59,454 bases of DNA from Marinobacterium litorale DSM 23545 (GCF_000428985.1 NZ_AUAZ01000025.1:1-59454), one strand, 5' to 3'. Positions 8,773 through 20,034 are shown, counted from the first letter of the stretch. Notes: generated by a model not told the origin, from the letters alone. Translations and numbers: made by a program.

Positions 8773-10927
8773 CGCGACTCAGACGTTTATCCAGGAGGCT
8801 GATGAGCTTCTGGTGCAGATGGAGGACGCCCTTCTTGCGCTTGAAGATGATCCGGGTAATGAAGAGCTGATCAACAGTGTTTTTCGCGCCATGCATACGA
8901 TTAAAGGTGCGGCGGGTATCTTCGGTTTTGACCCTATTGTCACTTTCACCCACCCGGTAGAAACGGTGCTGGATACAGTGCGCAGTGGGGCTCGCTCGAT
9001 CGATTCTGAGCTTTCGGCGCTGTTGCTGGAGTGTAAGGACCATACGGCACGCCTGGTCGCCGAGGTAACCGCCAGCGAGTTAAGTGACGACACCCTGGAG
9101 CAGGGCGCAGCGCTGTTGCACCGTTTGACAGGAGAGGCACCCGCCTCAGTAAAAGATCAGGTGGAAGGAGCAGCAGAGGAGGCCTCGGGGCCGGCCAACG
9201 AAAACTGGCTGATCTCACTGGAGTTCAAGGCTGATGCTTTCCGCAACGGTATCGACCCAGTGTCTTTTATCAACTATCTCTCAAACATGGGGGAGGTAGT
9301 GGATCTGGTTCTGCATGATGATCGTCTGCCTCCGGCTGACGAAGCGGACCCGGAGAGCTGTTACCTGGGCTTTGATATCGTTTTCCGTGGCGAGGTTGCC
9401 AAGTCCGACATAGCCTCCGTGTTCGAGTTCGCCGAGGATGACTGTGATATCCGTATCCTGCCACCGGATGATATCGAACAACACTTTCTTGAGCTGGTTG
9501 ATGAGCTCCCGGAAGATCACACGCGCCGCTTGGGTGAGATGTTGTTGGAGGTTGGAGCGATCACGTCCCACGAACTGAGCGAAAGTCTTCAGATTCAGAT
9601 TACTCAGGATGGAACGCCACCTGAGGATGAGGAGAGCGAGAAGCCACCCTCGGCGCCGGTGGGAGAAATTCTGGTACAGCGTAAAGCTGTGAGTGAAGCG
9701 GTCGTTAACAAGGCGCTCGGCCGACAGGCGCAGGAGCGTCAAAAGGCGACCCAGGAAGCGCGCCTGATCCGTGTTAACTCGGACAAATTGGGCCGTCTGA
9801 TAAACCTTGTTGGCGAGCTGGTGATCTCCAACGCCGCCATCAAGCTGATGACCGAGAAGCATGGCCTCAATGATATGAATGAGGTGATCGCGTCCGCTGA
9901 GCATCTGATCGAAGAGATTCGGGATAACGCACTCCAACTGCGAATGGTACAGATCGGTGAGACCTTCTCGCGGTTCCGTCGTGTCGTGCGCGATGTCAGC
10001 AAAGAGTTGGATAAAGAGATCGAGCTGGTGATCAACGGCGGCGACACCGAGCTGGATAAAACGGTCGTTGAAAAGATCAATGATCCCTTGACCCATCTGG
10101 TCCGGAATGCCCTGGATCATGGAATTGAAAGCCCTCGCGAGCGTGCCCGCCAGGGCAAGCCCGCTAAAGGGACCCTTGAGCTTAACGCCTATCACGACTC
10201 CGGGCATATCGTTATCCAGATCAAGGATGATGGAGCGGGCCTCGATAAGGACAAGATTCGCGCTAAGGCTGAAGCCATCGGCATGATTAAGCCGGATCAG
10301 GTTCTGTCGGACAAGGAGCTCTATCAGCTTATCTTTGCACCGGGGCTGAGCACCAAAGAGAAGGCGAATAACCTCTCCGGTCGCGGTGTTGGTATGGACG
10401 TAGTGAGGCGGAATATTGAAGCACTGCGCGGCATTATCGATATCGATACTGAACTGGGTGCAGGTACCACGGTCACGATCCACCTGCCGCTGACCCTGGC
10501 GATCATCGATGGGTTTATGGTGGGTGCTGAAAATGAGCGCTACATCATTCCGCTGTCAATGGTGGAAGAGTGTGTCGAGATGGACAGCGGGGATTGGGAA
10601 CTCAGTGAAGAGCGGCGATACGTCAACCTTCGGGGTGAAGTGCTTCCCTACCTGCGGCTGACCAGTTTCCTGGAGATCCCCACTTCCGACTCGGCGAGAG
10701 ATAAGCGCGAAAGCCTGGTGATTGTAAGGATCGGCAATAACAAAGCGGGCTTTGTGGTTGATGAACTGCATGGCGAGTTGCAGACCGTAATCAAGCCTCT
10801 GGGCAAGATATTTCAGGGTTTTAAGGGTATCAGTGGCTCGACCGTGTTAGGCAGTGGGGAAGTCGCTTTGATTCTCGACGTGCAGGGGCTGATTCATACT
10901 GCCATGGCGCAGATGGGCGTCCATTAG
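8765..10927 (+). CDS. cheA: Chemotaxis histidine kinase CheA
   Basis: A kinase of about 720 residues. The HPt domain has the phospho-accepting H44 in RAMHTIKGAAG. A long acidic middle region follows (about 140-320, P2-like), then the dimerisation helices, the HATPase domain with HLVRNALDHGIE (N box), DDGAGLD (G1) and GRGVGMDVV (G2), and a C-terminal CheW-like domain. It autophosphorylates in receptor arrays and passes phosphate to CheY and CheB. The ATG at 8765 is chosen because AAGGAG (8753-8758) precedes it; the GTG at 8750 lacks such a site. Confidence 0.95.
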   Translation: MDDATQTFIQEADELLVQMEDALLALEDDPGNEELINSVFRAMHTIKGAAGIFGFDPIVTFTHPVETVLDTVRSGARSIDSELSALLLECKDHTARLVAEVTASELSDDTLEQGAALLHRLTGEAPASVKDQVEGAAEEASGPANENWLISLEFKADAFRNGIDPVSFINYLSNMGEVVDLVLHDDRLPPADEADPESCYLGFDIVFRGEVAKSDIASVFEFAEDDCDIRILPPDDIEQHFLELVDELPEDHTRRLGEMLLEVGAITSHELSESLQIQITQDGTPPEDEESEKPPSAPVGEILVQRKAVSEAVVNKALGRQAQERQKATQEARLIRVNSDKLGRLINLVGELVISNAAIKLMTEKHGLNDMNEVIASAEHLIEEIRDNALQLRMVQIGETFSRFRRVVRDVSKELDKEIELVINGGDTELDKTVVEKINDPLTHLVRNALDHGIESPRERARQGKPAKGTLELNAYHDSGHIVIQIKDDGAGLDKDKIRAKAEAIGMIKPDQVLSDKELYQLIFAPGLSTKEKANNLSGRGVGMDVVRRNIEALRGIIDIDTELGAGTTVTIHLPLTLAIIDGFMVGAENERYIIPLSMVEECVEMDSGDWELSEERRYVNLRGEVLPYLRLTSFLEIPTSDSARDKRESLVIVRIGNNKAGFVVDELHGELQTVIKPLGKIFQGFKGISGSTVLGSGEVALILDVQGLIHTAMAQMGVH

Positions 10928-10952
10928 GTTGTTGCAGGAGGCGAAGTCGGTT

Positions 10953-11492
10953 TTGGCGAAAGAAACGGACGACACACAGAGTACGGTGCCTGATTTCGGT
11001 GAGCAGGCCAGTGGCAGCGGACAGTTTTTAACCTTTCTCTCCGGAAAGGAGCTGTTCGCCGTCGACATACTGGTGGTGAACGAAATTATCGAAGTCGTTG
11101 ATATGACCCACGTGCCCAAAGCACCGGTATTGATCCGTGGAGTGATCAACCTGCGTGGAGGGGTGGTTCCGGTGATTGATCTGGGGGCCAAACTGACGGG
11201 CAATATCAGCGACCTGACACCACGCAGCTGTGTGGTTCTGGTGACCGTGTACAGCGGTCCGGGACAACAGACACTGGGGCTGCTGGTCGACGAGGTTCGT
11301 GAGATCGTCGATGTCCAGGCCAGCAATATAAAACCGCCACCGTCTCTGGGCGATGCGGTGGACACCGGGTTTATTAAAGCCATGGCCCAGGTCAACGAGC
11401 ATTTAATCGTGTTGCTTGACACCGATCAGGTGCTCTCCCGGCACGAGGTGACTCAGGCGGGGGATATTGCGCAGTCTCCCTCGAAAAACTGA
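10953..11492 (+). CDS. cheW: Chemotaxis coupling protein CheW (first copy)
   Basis: A CheW domain that links receptors to CheA. Conserved stretches include GQFLTFLSGKELFAVDI, EIIEV, VPKAP and IRGVINLRGGVVPVIDL. The start is uncertain: TTG at 10953 has AGGAG (10936-10940) somewhat far upstream, while TTG at 10929 directly after the cheA stop has a poor site. Length is about 180 residues, slightly more than a minimal CheW. A second CheW gene lies at 13559, with a receptor gene between them, which suggests that receptor and CheW form a working unit. Confidence 0.9.
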   Translation: MAKETDDTQSTVPDFGEQASGSGQFLTFLSGKELFAVDILVVNEIIEVVDMTHVPKAPVLIRGVINLRGGVVPVIDLGAKLTGNISDLTPRSCVVLVTVYSGPGQQTLGLLVDEVREIVDVQASNIKPPPSLGDAVDTGFIKAMAQVNEHLIVLLDTDQVLSRHEVTQAGDIAQSPSKN

Positions 11493-11582
11493 CCCAATAC
11501 GTGGGTGGGCTGCGAGGCAGCCAACTGGCAGGGCTCATAACAAACATGGCATTCAAACGTTTCAAGGAAGCGGAGCACAACA

Positions 11583-13547
11583 ATGTTTAAGAACCTTAAG
11601 CTCAGCGCACAGATCGGTCTTGGTTACGCGGCAGTGGTTGTATTGCTGCTGATCGTATCCACTACGGCGTATTTGGGCCTGACCACCTCAGTGGATGGCT
11701 TTACCCAGTACCGGGATTCCGCACGGGATGCGAATCAGGCGGGCCGGGTTCAGGCAAATATGCTGATGGCGCAGCTGTTGACCAAAGATTACCTGGTGAC
11801 TCAGCGCGAGGAGGATATCCAGCGGTTCAACGACCGTTTCTCCGCGTTGCGCAAATTGACCGACGAGTCGCTCGAGATGATCGATGAGCCCGAACGCCTT
11901 GAGAAAATGCAGCTGGTAAACAGTGAGCTGGATAATTACGAGCGCGCATTCGAGGCAGCCGTCAGTCAAATTGACCGCTCCAGTGAAATCCTAAACGAGG
12001 AGCTGGCCAGAATCGGTACGGATATGCAGGTCGCGATGACCGATATCATCGAGGCGACAAACCGGGCCGGTAACACAGGTGGGACCTACCTGGCCGGGCG
12101 GGCTCAGGAGTATCTGCTGCTGGCGCGTTTGTATGTGATGAAGTACATCGATACCGGCAGCGAAGCGGACCTCGCGCGCGCTCACGACGAGATCGATAAT
12201 AACCTTGCCGACGCCGTACAGCAGTTGAATCGGGCCCTGAACGACTCTGAACTCAGAGCCATGCTACGTACCTTTACTGAGAATATGGAAGCGTACGGCC
12301 GCAACCTGGATGAGATCAGCGTGGCGTTGCATGAGCGAGACACAGCGGTCGCGGAGATGACCCGAATCGGTCCGGTGATCGCCGATGCCACCGAGGATGT
12401 GAAGCTCTCGATCATTGACGAGCAGAACGAGCTGGGTCCGCGTGTGCAGGCCAGTAACATGACCACCATGTCGGTGGTGTTCTGGGTTTCCCTGGGCTCC
12501 GTCATTGTCGCGATTTTCATGTCATGGTTCCTGGTACGTATCGTCAAGAAACCGCTGGGCGGCGAGCCCCGTGATATGGAAAGGATCGCTAACCGCATCG
12601 CTGAAGGTGATCTGCAGGTTGAGTTTGAAAACCGCGAGCAGGCGACCGGCGTGTACAAGGCGATGATCAACATGGTCGAGAACCTCACGTCGACCATCGA
12701 GCAGGTGCGCAGCGGTGCCGATGGCCTGGCCAGTGCATCCAACGAGCTGAATGCCTCGGCCCAGACCATCAGTCAGGCGGCCACCGAGCAGGCGGCGAGT
12801 GTGGAAGAAACGACTTCCTCGGTTGAGCAGCTCCACGCCTCGGTACAGCAGAACACCGAGAACGCCCGAGTAACCGACCAGATGGCTACTACAGCGGCCA
12901 GCGAAGCAGAGAAGGGCGGCGAAGCGGTTAAGCGCACCGTCGCGGCGATGAAGGAGATCGCGAACAAGATCGGCCTGATCGAAGATATCGCCTACAAGAC
13001 CAACCTGTTGTCTCTGAACGCGGCGATTGAAGCGGCCCGTGCCGGTGAGCATGGCAAGGGCTTCACGGTAGTCGCGGCAGAGGTGCGCAAGCTGGCTGAA
13101 AACAGCCGTGTGACCGCTCAGGAGATCAATGAACTGGCCACCAACAGCGTATCCATTGCGGAAGAGGCCGGTAAACTGCTTGAGGAGATGGTACCCAGCA
13201 TTACCAAGACTGCAGACCTGGTTCAGGAAATTACGGCCGCCTCTGTTGAACAGGCCTCCGGTATCGACCAGATCAACGGTGCCATGTCACAGCTGGATAG
13301 CGTAACCCAGCAGAACGCATCCTCTTCTGAGGAGCTGGCAGCCACAGCGGAAGAGCTCAGCAGTCAGGCCGAAGCGCTGCAGGATGCTGTTGCCTTCTTC
13401 CAGCTTCAGTCGGAAAGTAAGAAAAAGCGCACCAAAGCGGTACCCGCTGCCAAGGAGCGCAGTGGCGCGTACAAGGCGGCTGAGAAAAAGGCCAGCACGC
13501 GCAGCGATGACGATGACTACAACGACAGCGACTTCAAACGTTACTGA
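11583..13547 (+). CDS. Methyl-accepting chemotaxis protein with large periplasmic helical domain
   Basis: A 654-residue receptor. One membrane helix (about 10-30), a mostly helical periplasmic region of about 260 residues, a second membrane helix (about 293-315), a HAMP domain and the cytoplasmic signalling domain can be made out. The periplasmic part ends in [16 protein letters not shown] and DEQNELGPR, resembling the helical bimodular (HBM) sensor domain known to bind organic acids; the ligand is unknown here. The hairpin tip reads [20 protein letters not shown]. The C terminus is a Lys/Asp-rich tail without a CheR pentapeptide. The ribosome site is GGAAGCGGAG before the ATG. Confidence 0.92.
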   Translation: MFKNLKLSAQIGLGYAAVVVLLLIVSTTAYLGLTTSVDGFTQYRDSARDANQAGRVQANMLMAQLLTKDYLVTQREEDIQRFNDRFSALRKLTDESLEMIDEPERLEKMQLVNSELDNYERAFEAAVSQIDRSSEILNEELARIGTDMQVAMTDIIEATNRAGNTGGTYLAGRAQEYLLLARLYVMKYIDTGSEADLARAHDEIDNNLADAVQQLNRALNDSELRAMLRTFTENMEAYGRNLDEISVALHERDTAVAEMTRIGPVIADATEDVKLSIIDEQNELGPRVQASNMTTMSVVFWVSLGSVIVAIFMSWFLVRIVKKPLGGEPRDMERIANRIAEGDLQVEFENREQATGVYKAMINMVENLTSTIEQVRSGADGLASASNELNASAQTISQAATEQAASVEETTSSVEQLHASVQQNTENARVTDQMATTAASEAEKGGEAVKRTVAAMKEIANKIGLIEDIAYKTNLLSLNAAIEAARAGEHGKGFTVVAAEVRKLAENSRVTAQEINELATNSVSIAEEAGKLLEEMVPSITKTADLVQEITAASVEQASGIDQINGAMSQLDSVTQQNASSSEELAATAEELSSQAEALQDAVAFFQLQSESKKKRTKAVPAAKERSGAYKAAEKKASTRSDDDDYNDSDFKRY

Positions 13548-13558
13548 GAGCTGGGTTT

Positions 13559-14098
13559 ATGGAACAGCGAGAAGCCGAAGCGACAGGCGTTGAAGAGGCG
13601 AAGGGCTCGGAAGGGGCCGGGCAATACCTGACCTTCCGGGTACTTAATAATCGTTACGCCATCGATATCCTCGATGTTAAGGAGATAATCGAGGTTACAT
13701 CGATGACCCGTGTACCCAAGGCACATGCCTCCGTGCACGGCGTGATGAACCTTCGCGGGAACGTGGCACCGGTGGTTGACCTTGCTCACAGACTCCGGGG
13801 GCAAACACTCCGGTTTGGTCGTCGCTCGGTGATTCTGGTTGTGGAGTTTGAGTGGGACGGCGAGCGCCAGACCATCGGCATGCTGGCGGACGAAGTCAGC
13901 GAGATTGTCGAAATCAACGATGACCACATTCAGTCGGCACCGGAGTTCGGTGCCGGCATCCGGCGTGAGTATATCGATCGCATGGCACGGGTAGATGATG
14001 CATTCATCGTATTGCTGAATCTCGCCCGTGTTCTGGATATCGATGAACTTTCCCTCAATCAGGAAGCCAAAACGGAACTGGAAGAGGCGGGCGTCTGA
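13559..14098 (+). CDS. cheW: Chemotaxis coupling protein CheW (second copy)
   Basis: A 179-residue CheW domain with GQYLTFRVLNNRYAIDI, KEIIEV, RVPKAHASVHGVMNLRG and NVAPVVDL. It starts 11 bases after the receptor gene. It is clearly a paralogue of the CheW at 10953 but well diverged, so the two may be specialised for different receptors. An acidic 20-residue N-terminal extension precedes the domain. Confidence 0.92.
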   Translation: MEQREAEATGVEEAKGSEGAGQYLTFRVLNNRYAIDILDVKEIIEVTSMTRVPKAHASVHGVMNLRGNVAPVVDLAHRLRGQTLRFGRRSVILVVEFEWDGERQTIGMLADEVSEIVEINDDHIQSAPEFGAGIRREYIDRMARVDDAFIVLLNLARVLDIDELSLNQEAKTELEEAGV

Positions 14099-14137
14099 CG
14101 CGCCGCTTCTCCTCCGCCTCTCTCGCCTGGAACGCGT

Positions 14138-14938
14138 ATGCACGACATTTCGGATGATGAATTTGAGAAGTTTGCGCGCTTGCTGCAAGCGCGTGCCGGT
14201 ATTCATCTGACCGAACGCAAAAAAGTGATGCTGGCCACTCGGCTCGAGCGTCGTTTGAACCACTACGGGTTTGATCGCTTTGGCCAGTATTACCGCCTTG
14301 TCACGTCCAGTGACGGTCACGACGAGCTTCAGGTGATGATCGATCACCTGACCACCAACGAGACTCATTTTTTCCGCGAACCGGAGCATTTTCGTTTTCT
14401 TGCCAATACGTTGCGTGAACAACGCTTTGAGCGCTGCCGGGTTTGGTGTGCCGCCTCGTCTTCGGGCGAGGAGGTTTATACGCTAGCCATGGTGTTGGAT
14501 GATGTGCTGGGAGCGGGGCGCTGGCAGCTGCTGGGGTCCGATATTAGTACGCGGGTGCTGGAACGGGCGCGAAAAGCGATCTATCCCGAAGAGGATAATC
14601 TCAGTATTCCGCCCTACTACCTTAAACGTTATTGTCTGCAGGGCGTGGGGCAGTATGACGGCAGCTTCACGATCGATCGCAAGATACGCGGGGGTATCGA
14701 GTTCAGGCAGATCAATTTGACGGAGGCGTTACCGTCGATTGGTAGTTTCGATTTCATATTCATCCGAAATGTGATGATCTACTTTGATCAGCCGACCAAA
14801 CAACAGGTGGTTGCCAATGTTCTCAAGGCGTTGAAGCCGGGGGGATATATCATTACCAGCCACTCCGAGAGCTTGCACGGTGTAAACAGTTCGATCAGGA
14901 TGGTTCGACCCTCTGTTTACAGGAAAGAGGATCGCTAA
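14138..14938 (+). CDS. cheR: Chemotaxis protein methyltransferase CheR
   Basis: A 266-residue enzyme with the usual CheR layout: a helical N-terminal domain, then an AdoMet-binding Rossmann domain. Visible motifs are TTNETHFFRE, CAASSSGEEVYTLAM and FIRNVMIYF. It methylates receptor glutamates, opposing CheB. No receptor in the window has a tethering pentapeptide, so it probably docks directly on the methylation helices. It lies 39 bases after cheW and only 5 before cheD. Confidence 0.95.
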   Translation: MHDISDDEFEKFARLLQARAGIHLTERKKVMLATRLERRLNHYGFDRFGQYYRLVTSSDGHDELQVMIDHLTTNETHFFREPEHFRFLANTLREQRFERCRVWCAASSSGEEVYTLAMVLDDVLGAGRWQLLGSDISTRVLERARKAIYPEEDNLSIPPYYLKRYCLQGVGQYDGSFTIDRKIRGGIEFRQINLTEALPSIGSFDFIFIRNVMIYFDQPTKQQVVANVLKALKPGGYIITSHSESLHGVNSSIRMVRPSVYRKEDR

Positions 14939-14943
14939 TAACC

Positions 14944-15519
14944 GTGAAACGAATTGTGCTCCATCCCGGAGAGTTGCACATCTCCGGCGACCCATCGGTG
15001 ACTGTCTCCACCCTGTTGGGCTCCTGCGTGTCGGCGTGTCTTTACGATCCGGTTCACCGGATATTTGGCATGAACCACTTTCTGTTGGCGGCGCGCTCTT
15101 ATACCCGCGATGCATTGTCCTTTGAGAGTCAGAGCGGTCGTTATGGCCTTTATGCCATGGAGTTGTTAATCAACGATATGCTTCACGCCGGGGCGGAACG
15201 TGACCGGCTCCGGGCCAAGGTGTTCGGAGGCGCGAATGTACTGACCCACCTTGCCGGGGGTGCTTTTGCGATTGGTGATGTGAACAGCAAATTTATACTG
15301 TCCTATCTGGAGAACGAAAAGATTCCCATCGTTGCGTCTGATCTGGGCGGTCATCAGGGACGGCAGATCCACTTTCAGGGACGTGATTTTTCAGTGTTTG
15401 TGCGAACGCTGGGTGAAGAAAAAGAGCAGACAATCATTGCGAACGAGAAACGCTATCTGGAGCAGGCGGTCAAGCAGCAGGAGCATTCGCGTGATGAATC
15501 CAAGGTGACCTATTTGTGA
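14944..15519 (+). CDS. cheD: Receptor glutamine deamidase CheD
   Basis: A 191-residue CheD. The catalytic cysteine is C28 in [14 protein letters not shown] and the catalytic histidine is H45 in GMNHFLL. CheD converts specific receptor glutamines to glutamates and in some bacteria binds CheC. That is of interest because a CheC-like gene lies at 1032-1658, though not in this operon. The start is GTG at 14944, five bases after cheR. The C-terminal 30 residues are rich in Glu, Lys and Gln. Confidence 0.93.
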   Translation: MKRIVLHPGELHISGDPSVTVSTLLGSCVSACLYDPVHRIFGMNHFLLAARSYTRDALSFESQSGRYGLYAMELLINDMLHAGAERDRLRAKVFGGANVLTHLAGGAFAIGDVNSKFILSYLENEKIPIVASDLGGHQGRQIHFQGRDFSVFVRTLGEEKEQTIIANEKRYLEQAVKQQEHSRDESKVTYL

Positions 15520-15529
15520 CGGGGTAATA

Positions 15530-16594
15530 ATGGCGATCAAGGTTCTTGTAGTTGATGATTCAGCGGTCGTCCGGCAAGTGTTGGTTTCCTTGCTGTCGGA
15601 AGTACGCGATATCGACGTGATTGGCGCCGCCTCCGATCCCATTTTTGCCATGAAGAAAATGGCGCAGACCTGGCCCGATGTCATCGTACTCGATATCGAA
15701 ATGCCCCGGATGGATGGCATCACCTTTTTGAAAAAGCTGATGGCGGAGCGACCAACGCCCGTAGTGATCTGCTCCACACTGACCGAGCGTGGCGCGGAAG
15801 TCACCATGCAGGCGATGGCGTCCGGCGCCGTGGACATCATTACCAAACCCAAGTCGGGGTTGAAAGGCTTTCTGCAGGATTCCAAAACCGAACTGGTTAG
15901 CGCAATACGCGGTGCTGCAGTTGCGCGAATGTCCCGAATGAAAGGGTCAAGCCCGGCCGAAGATCGATCGGTTAAATTGACCGCAGATCGAGTGTTACCA
16001 CCGGCATCCAGCCGTGTGATCGAGACCACCGACCGTATTGTGGCTATAGGCACCTCCACCGGTGGAACCCAGGCGCTGGAAGCGGTACTGACTCGGTTAC
16101 CCTCGTCAGCACCGGGCATAGTTGTGGTCCAGCATATGCCGGCCCAGTTCACCCGCGCCTTCGCGCAGCGTCTGGACAGTTTGTGCCAGGTTCGCGTGAA
16201 GGAGGGGGAGAACAATGACCGCGTTATACCGGGTCAGGTACTGATTGCACCGGGCGGGCGTCACATGCTGCTGCGTCGCAGCGGTGCACAGTATCGGGTC
16301 GAGGTAAAAGATGGTCCGCTGGTGAGCCGCCATCGACCGTCAGTGGATGTGTTGTTCCGCTCCGTTGCCAGTGCCGCCGGGCGTAATGCGCTGGGCATTA
16401 TAATGACCGGTATGGGGGATGACGGTGCCCGGGGGCTGCTGGAGCTGCACCAGACCGGAGCCAGGACCCTGGGCCAGAACGAAGCCAGCTGTGTGGTCTA
16501 CGGCATGCCCAAGGAGGCGTTCAAGCTGGGTGCCGTGGACAAGGAATTGCCCCTGAGCGAAATACCCGCGGCTATTATCGGGCAGGTTTTGTAA
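15530..16594 (+). CDS. cheB: Chemotaxis methylesterase CheB
   Basis: A 354-residue two-domain enzyme. The N-terminal receiver has D9-D10 and the phospho-acceptor D55 in [11 protein letters not shown]. The C-terminal methylesterase has the catalytic serine in IGTSTGG, histidine in VQHMPAQFT and aspartate in GMGDDGARG. Phosphorylation by CheA activates removal of receptor methyl groups. It is the last gene of the operon; no clear terminator follows in the 48 bases before the convergent receptor gene. Confidence 0.95.
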   Translation: MAIKVLVVDDSAVVRQVLVSLLSEVRDIDVIGAASDPIFAMKKMAQTWPDVIVLDIEMPRMDGITFLKKLMAERPTPVVICSTLTERGAEVTMQAMASGAVDIITKPKSGLKGFLQDSKTELVSAIRGAAVARMSRMKGSSPAEDRSVKLTADRVLPPASSRVIETTDRIVAIGTSTGGTQALEAVLTRLPSSAPGIVVVQHMPAQFTRAFAQRLDSLCQVRVKEGENNDRVIPGQVLIAPGGRHMLLRRSGAQYRVEVKDGPLVSRHRPSVDVLFRSVASAAGRNALGIIMTGMGDDGARGLLELHQTGARTLGQNEASCVVYGMPKEAFKLGAVDKELPLSEIPAAIIGQVL

Positions 16595-16642
16595 GTTATT
16601 GATTAAAATGGCTGTATGCGGTTATTTATCCGACGTATCGAG

Positions 16643-17893
16643 TTAGAACAGGGTAACGTTGCTGTCTCGCGCCGAAGCGGTGGCGGCAGATTGGTATCCG
16701 GGTACCAGTACACGGCGTTCCAGGTCAGTACTGGCGCGTCTGCGCAGAGCTTCGGCCAGGCCGGCACAGTTTAGCTCTGCGTTTGAGTCATCGATTTTCC
16801 CGATTTGCTCCAGTACATCGCCAATAGAGCCGTCTACATGATCAAGCGTCTGGCTGAATTCGTCCTGAAACTGAAGTTGAACAATAACGGTATTCACTTC
16901 GGTCTGAATGCTGCCCTTCAAATCCAATAGCGCCTGAGCATCCTGAGTGAGAATGCCGACATGATGATCGATCTTACCGATCATTCGGTGGATCGTCTCA
17001 TTTTTGCTCTGACGTGACTCCTGAGAGTGCGCCAGATTCTCTTGGGAGAGGGAAAGGATCCGTTGTATCTGGTTGTCGACCTCCGCAATCACCTTCTGAA
17101 TTTCGTCACCGGCTTCCGAGGACTGTTGTGCCAGATTTCGTATTTCGCTGGCAACGACGGCAAACCCACGCCCCTGATCGCCGGCTCGGGCGGCTTCAAT
17201 GGCCGCATTAAGTGCCAGCAGGTTAATGCGATTGGCAATATCGCGCACCACGTCGGAAAACTTCACCAGTGTTTCATTCTGAGCTGCGAGTTCATCGACC
17301 AAGGCATGGGTTTTCGTGTCGCGGCGCTCTATTTCGGACAAAGCACTGATTAAATCCTGGAAGGCTTCACGGGCCGTGTCTGTCACGTTATTGAGCGCCT
17401 GTTCCCGTCCTTTGAATCCACGATCCTCGTCGGTACTGAGCGCCAGATTCAGCAGTTCGGCCATCTGATGAAAGTGGTTGCTGATATCGGCAACGGCTAC
17501 CTCCATCTGATCGCGGCCTTCACTCAGTAGCTTACGGTGCAGGGGTAATACCTGGCTAATCGCGTCACAGTACTGTTCAAACACTTGGATTTGGTCGGCA
17601 TCGGCTGATTTTTCAGGGTCTGAGGGGGCCGCCTCTTGTAGGTTTTTACTTGCAGCAAACGGGACAACATAGGGGTAGAAGAGTGCTATCAATCCAAGAC
17701 CGGCCGTCACGATGCCCCAAAGAATGGATAGATAATGGGTCAACAGTGGGGCTGTCACCAGTGCTAACAGGAGGACGAAAGTGACACTCCTCCGATGAGG
17801 CGTGGAGAGAGTAGTGGACTGTGTGGAAATACTGCGCGAACGATCCTGCTCAATTCGCTCGCCCGTTTCCAGTTTATCGTGATTTGCACGCAT
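16643..17893 (-). CDS. HAMP-less methyl-accepting chemotaxis protein
   Basis: About 416 residues. Two adjacent membrane helices (about 35-80) are followed directly by a signalling domain with tip [20 protein letters not shown] and [17 protein letters not shown], then [17 protein letters not shown]. The plan matches the receptor at 6828, so the operon is bracketed by two receptors of the same type. The ATG at 17893 is used; the frame is open to a TTG at 18010 that lacks a ribosome site. It is transcribed towards cheB and shares its strand with the HDOD gene upstream. Confidence 0.88.
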   Translation of the reverse strand: MRANHDKLETGERIEQDRSRSISTQSTTLSTPHRRSVTFVLLLALVTAPLLTHYLSILWGIVTAGLGLIALFYPYVVPFAASKNLQEAAPSDPEKSADADQIQVFEQYCDAISQVLPLHRKLLSEGRDQMEVAVADISNHFHQMAELLNLALSTDEDRGFKGREQALNNVTDTAREAFQDLISALSEIERRDTKTHALVDELAAQNETLVKFSDVVRDIANRINLLALNAAIEAARAGDQGRGFAVVASEIRNLAQQSSEAGDEIQKVIAEVDNQIQRILSLSQENLAHSQESRQSKNETIHRMIGKIDHHVGILTQDAQALLDLKGSIQTEVNTVIVQLQFQDEFSQTLDHVDGSIGDVLEQIGKIDDSNAELNCAGLAEALRRRASTDLERRVLVPGYQSAATASARDSNVTLF

Positions 17894-18026
17894 AACCTGA
17901 GTTCCCGGGTCGAGGCCTACGATATCAATCGCAGGTACATACCTGTAAGCACTGAGGATCAGCGTAGACAATAATGGCTTGTTTTGCACAAGCCAGCGGT
18001 GGTTTGCCAAAACGAGGAGACGGTGG

Positions 18027-19247
18027 TTAACCGGCGTCAGATAACAGTATCTGAATCTTTTGCGATACGCCCTGATACAGGCTGAGCAGGATCGGCGGGA
18101 TCTTGTCCATGTTGCTCTTCATTGCCACCGATCGCTCGATTTTCAGCACGTTGCCAAGCAGTGAGCCCATCACGCCTTCGCGCTGGAGGACGGCGTTCTT
18201 GACCGCCGGTTCGATATCGATTTCAGCCAAAAAGTTTTCAGGCTCAACTGAAAGCAGGATGCCGGAGCCTGACAGCAGGCCGGCCAGGAAGGCCTGGTCT
18301 TTGTCGACCTCTTTAAACTGCTTGAACTGACAAAGTTCCATACAGAACTGTGCGCGCACCAGCACCAGACGGGCAACCTCCGGTGAGCTGGCCTGCACGG
18401 CGGCGATCAGGGTCAACCAGCGACGCAGGTTTTCCAGGCCAAGCCGGGTTACCACGCCCTGAACTGAACTGATGGGCTCTTTCGCCCGGTAAAGTGGACT
18501 GTTCACCACTTTGAGAAGACTCATGGCCAGGCCCGGGTCGCCATTAATCATCTCCACGACCTTGGTCATATCCGGTTCTGCGCTATAGAGCTCGCCGATC
18601 ACACGGGTCAGCTGCAGTGCTGCCGGATTCAGTTTTTTACCGTAGATCTTGTTGGGACGCGCCAGAAAGTAGCCCTGGTAAAGTTGAAAGCCCGCATCGA
18701 AATAGGCGTCATGGGTTGCCTGATCTTCAACCCGTTCGGCCAGCCACTGGAGGTGTTCAAGCCTGAGGCGTTCACGATACTCCAGAGCCTGTTCAATGGG
18801 CGTAACCATCACATCCACTTTGATGACCGATGCAAACTCGAGCAGCGGGCGCCAGTCGTCGCCGAACTCGAAATCATCCAACGCAAAGCGGAAACCTTTG
18901 GCATGCCATGCGGCGACGGCATCGATGATTTCGCGGGTGGGCGCAATGCGCTCTACCAGTTCGATAACCACCTTGCTTGGATCAATGGGAAGAAACGCGC
19001 GCGATAGCAGGAAATCTGCGGAAACATTAATGAAAGCGGGTTTTCGGTAGTGCTCAACCTGATCGGTGATGCCGGTACAGAGATTAACCAACAATTCGCT
19101 GGTGGCCTGGGCATCGCCGATTTCCATGGCTGACTGATCCAGGTCATTCCGGTAGAGCAACTCAAACGCCGCCACCTGGCTGTCCCGATCATAAATCGGC
19201 TGGGCCGCAAGCAGCGTGTTGTTGCCCGCTTTGTTCGTGTCCGTCAT
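18027..19247 (-). CDS. Degenerate EAL plus HDOD signalling protein
   Basis: About 406 residues. The first 190 resemble an EAL domain ([39 protein letters not shown]), but the EAL signature itself is FELLYR and other metal ligands are missing, so it should not hydrolyse c-di-GMP. The C-terminal half is a HDOD domain ([33 protein letters not shown]). This combination is known in Vibrio CdgJ and Bacillus YuxH, linked to motility. ATG at 19247 is used; an ATG at 19319 is possible but has no ribosome site. Confidence 0.85.
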   Translation of the reverse strand: MTDTNKAGNNTLLAAQPIYDRDSQVAAFELLYRNDLDQSAMEIGDAQATSELLVNLCTGITDQVEHYRKPAFINVSADFLLSRAFLPIDPSKVVIELVERIAPTREIIDAVAAWHAKGFRFALDDFEFGDDWRPLLEFASVIKVDVMVTPIEQALEYRERLRLEHLQWLAERVEDQATHDAYFDAGFQLYQGYFLARPNKIYGKKLNPAALQLTRVIGELYSAEPDMTKVVEMINGDPGLAMSLLKVVNSPLYRAKEPISSVQGVVTRLGLENLRRWLTLIAAVQASSPEVARLVLVRAQFCMELCQFKQFKEVDKDQAFLAGLLSGSGILLSVEPENFLAEIDIEPAVKNAVLQREGVMGSLLGNVLKIERSVAMKSNMDKIPPILLSLYQGVSQKIQILLSDAG

Positions 19248-19471
19248 CAGATTTTTCTTAGGGTCGGCTCGAAAACGTAAGTCCGCATTATCGCAAAGCC
19301 CGCCCACAAGTAAAGCCATATGGAAAAAGTGTTTTTAAACGCCTCCGTAGCGGATAAACGACCAATTCTTCATTAGGTTTGTCATAAGTGTCACGTAAGT
19401 CAAAAAGGTCGCAATTACATTAATCGCAGGTTATGATATAAAACTGGCATGATGTTTCGGACTGGGACGCA

Positions 19472-20029
19472 ATGAAAACGTTAACCACCGGTGATATTGC
19501 CAAGCTTTGCGACGTTAACCTGAGAACGGTGATTCGTTGGATCGATCGTGGGGCGCTTAAGGGGTTTAAACTTCCCGGGCGCGGCAACAACCGTGTCATG
19601 ATCGAAGACTTTATCGCCTTTCTGAACGAGAACGGGATGCCTGTCCCGCCGGATCTGGCGGGTGAAGGTAACCGGCGTGTTCTGGTTATCGATGACGAGC
19701 CGGCGATAACGCGGGTGATTCGCCGGGTACTGCGGGCGGAAGGCTACGAAGTATCCATCGCGAACGACGGTTTTCAGAGCGGAACGCTGCTTTTGCAGGA
19801 GCGCCCGATCCTGGTGACCCTGGATCTCAGTATGCCTGGCATGGATGGGTATGAGGTGCTGGATTTTATTCGAAACACGGCCGAGATCGCTCACACGAAA
19901 GTGATCGTTGTATCGGCACTGGACGAGAACGCGCTGGACAAGGCGCTGGCAAGAGGCGCTGACAAAGTGCTTCGTAAACCCTTCAGTAACGAGCAACTGC
20001 TCACTGCCGTGAAAGAGTTGGTCAATTAA
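19472..20029 (+). CDS. HTH (excisionase/MerR-like) and receiver protein
   Basis: A 185-residue protein with the unusual order DNA-binding domain first, receiver second. Residues 4-52 form a helix-turn-helix of the excisionase type (TTGDIAKLCDVNLRTVIRWI). The receiver (about 68-185) has D74-D75, phospho-acceptor D118 in TLDLSMPGMDG and the KPF lysine near the end. It probably binds DNA in a phosphorylation-dependent way. It is followed by a palindromic hairpin and a receiver-GGDEF-EAL gene, likely in one transcript. It is divergent from the HDOD gene. Confidence 0.88.
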   Translation: MKTLTTGDIAKLCDVNLRTVIRWIDRGALKGFKLPGRGNNRVMIEDFIAFLNENGMPVPPDLAGEGNRRVLVIDDEPAITRVIRRVLRAEGYEVSIANDGFQSGTLLLQERPILVTLDLSMPGMDGYEVLDFIRNTAEIAHTKVIVVSALDENALDKALARGADKVLRKPFSNEQLLTAVKELVN

Positions 20030-20034
20030 CGCGT

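Noticed and set aside
9281-10483. 400-codon minus-strand frame
   Set aside because: It is a shadow of cheA; the plus frame has all CheA motifs.
13541-14422. 293-codon minus-strand frame
   Set aside because: It lies antisense to cheW and cheR and has no recognisable domain.
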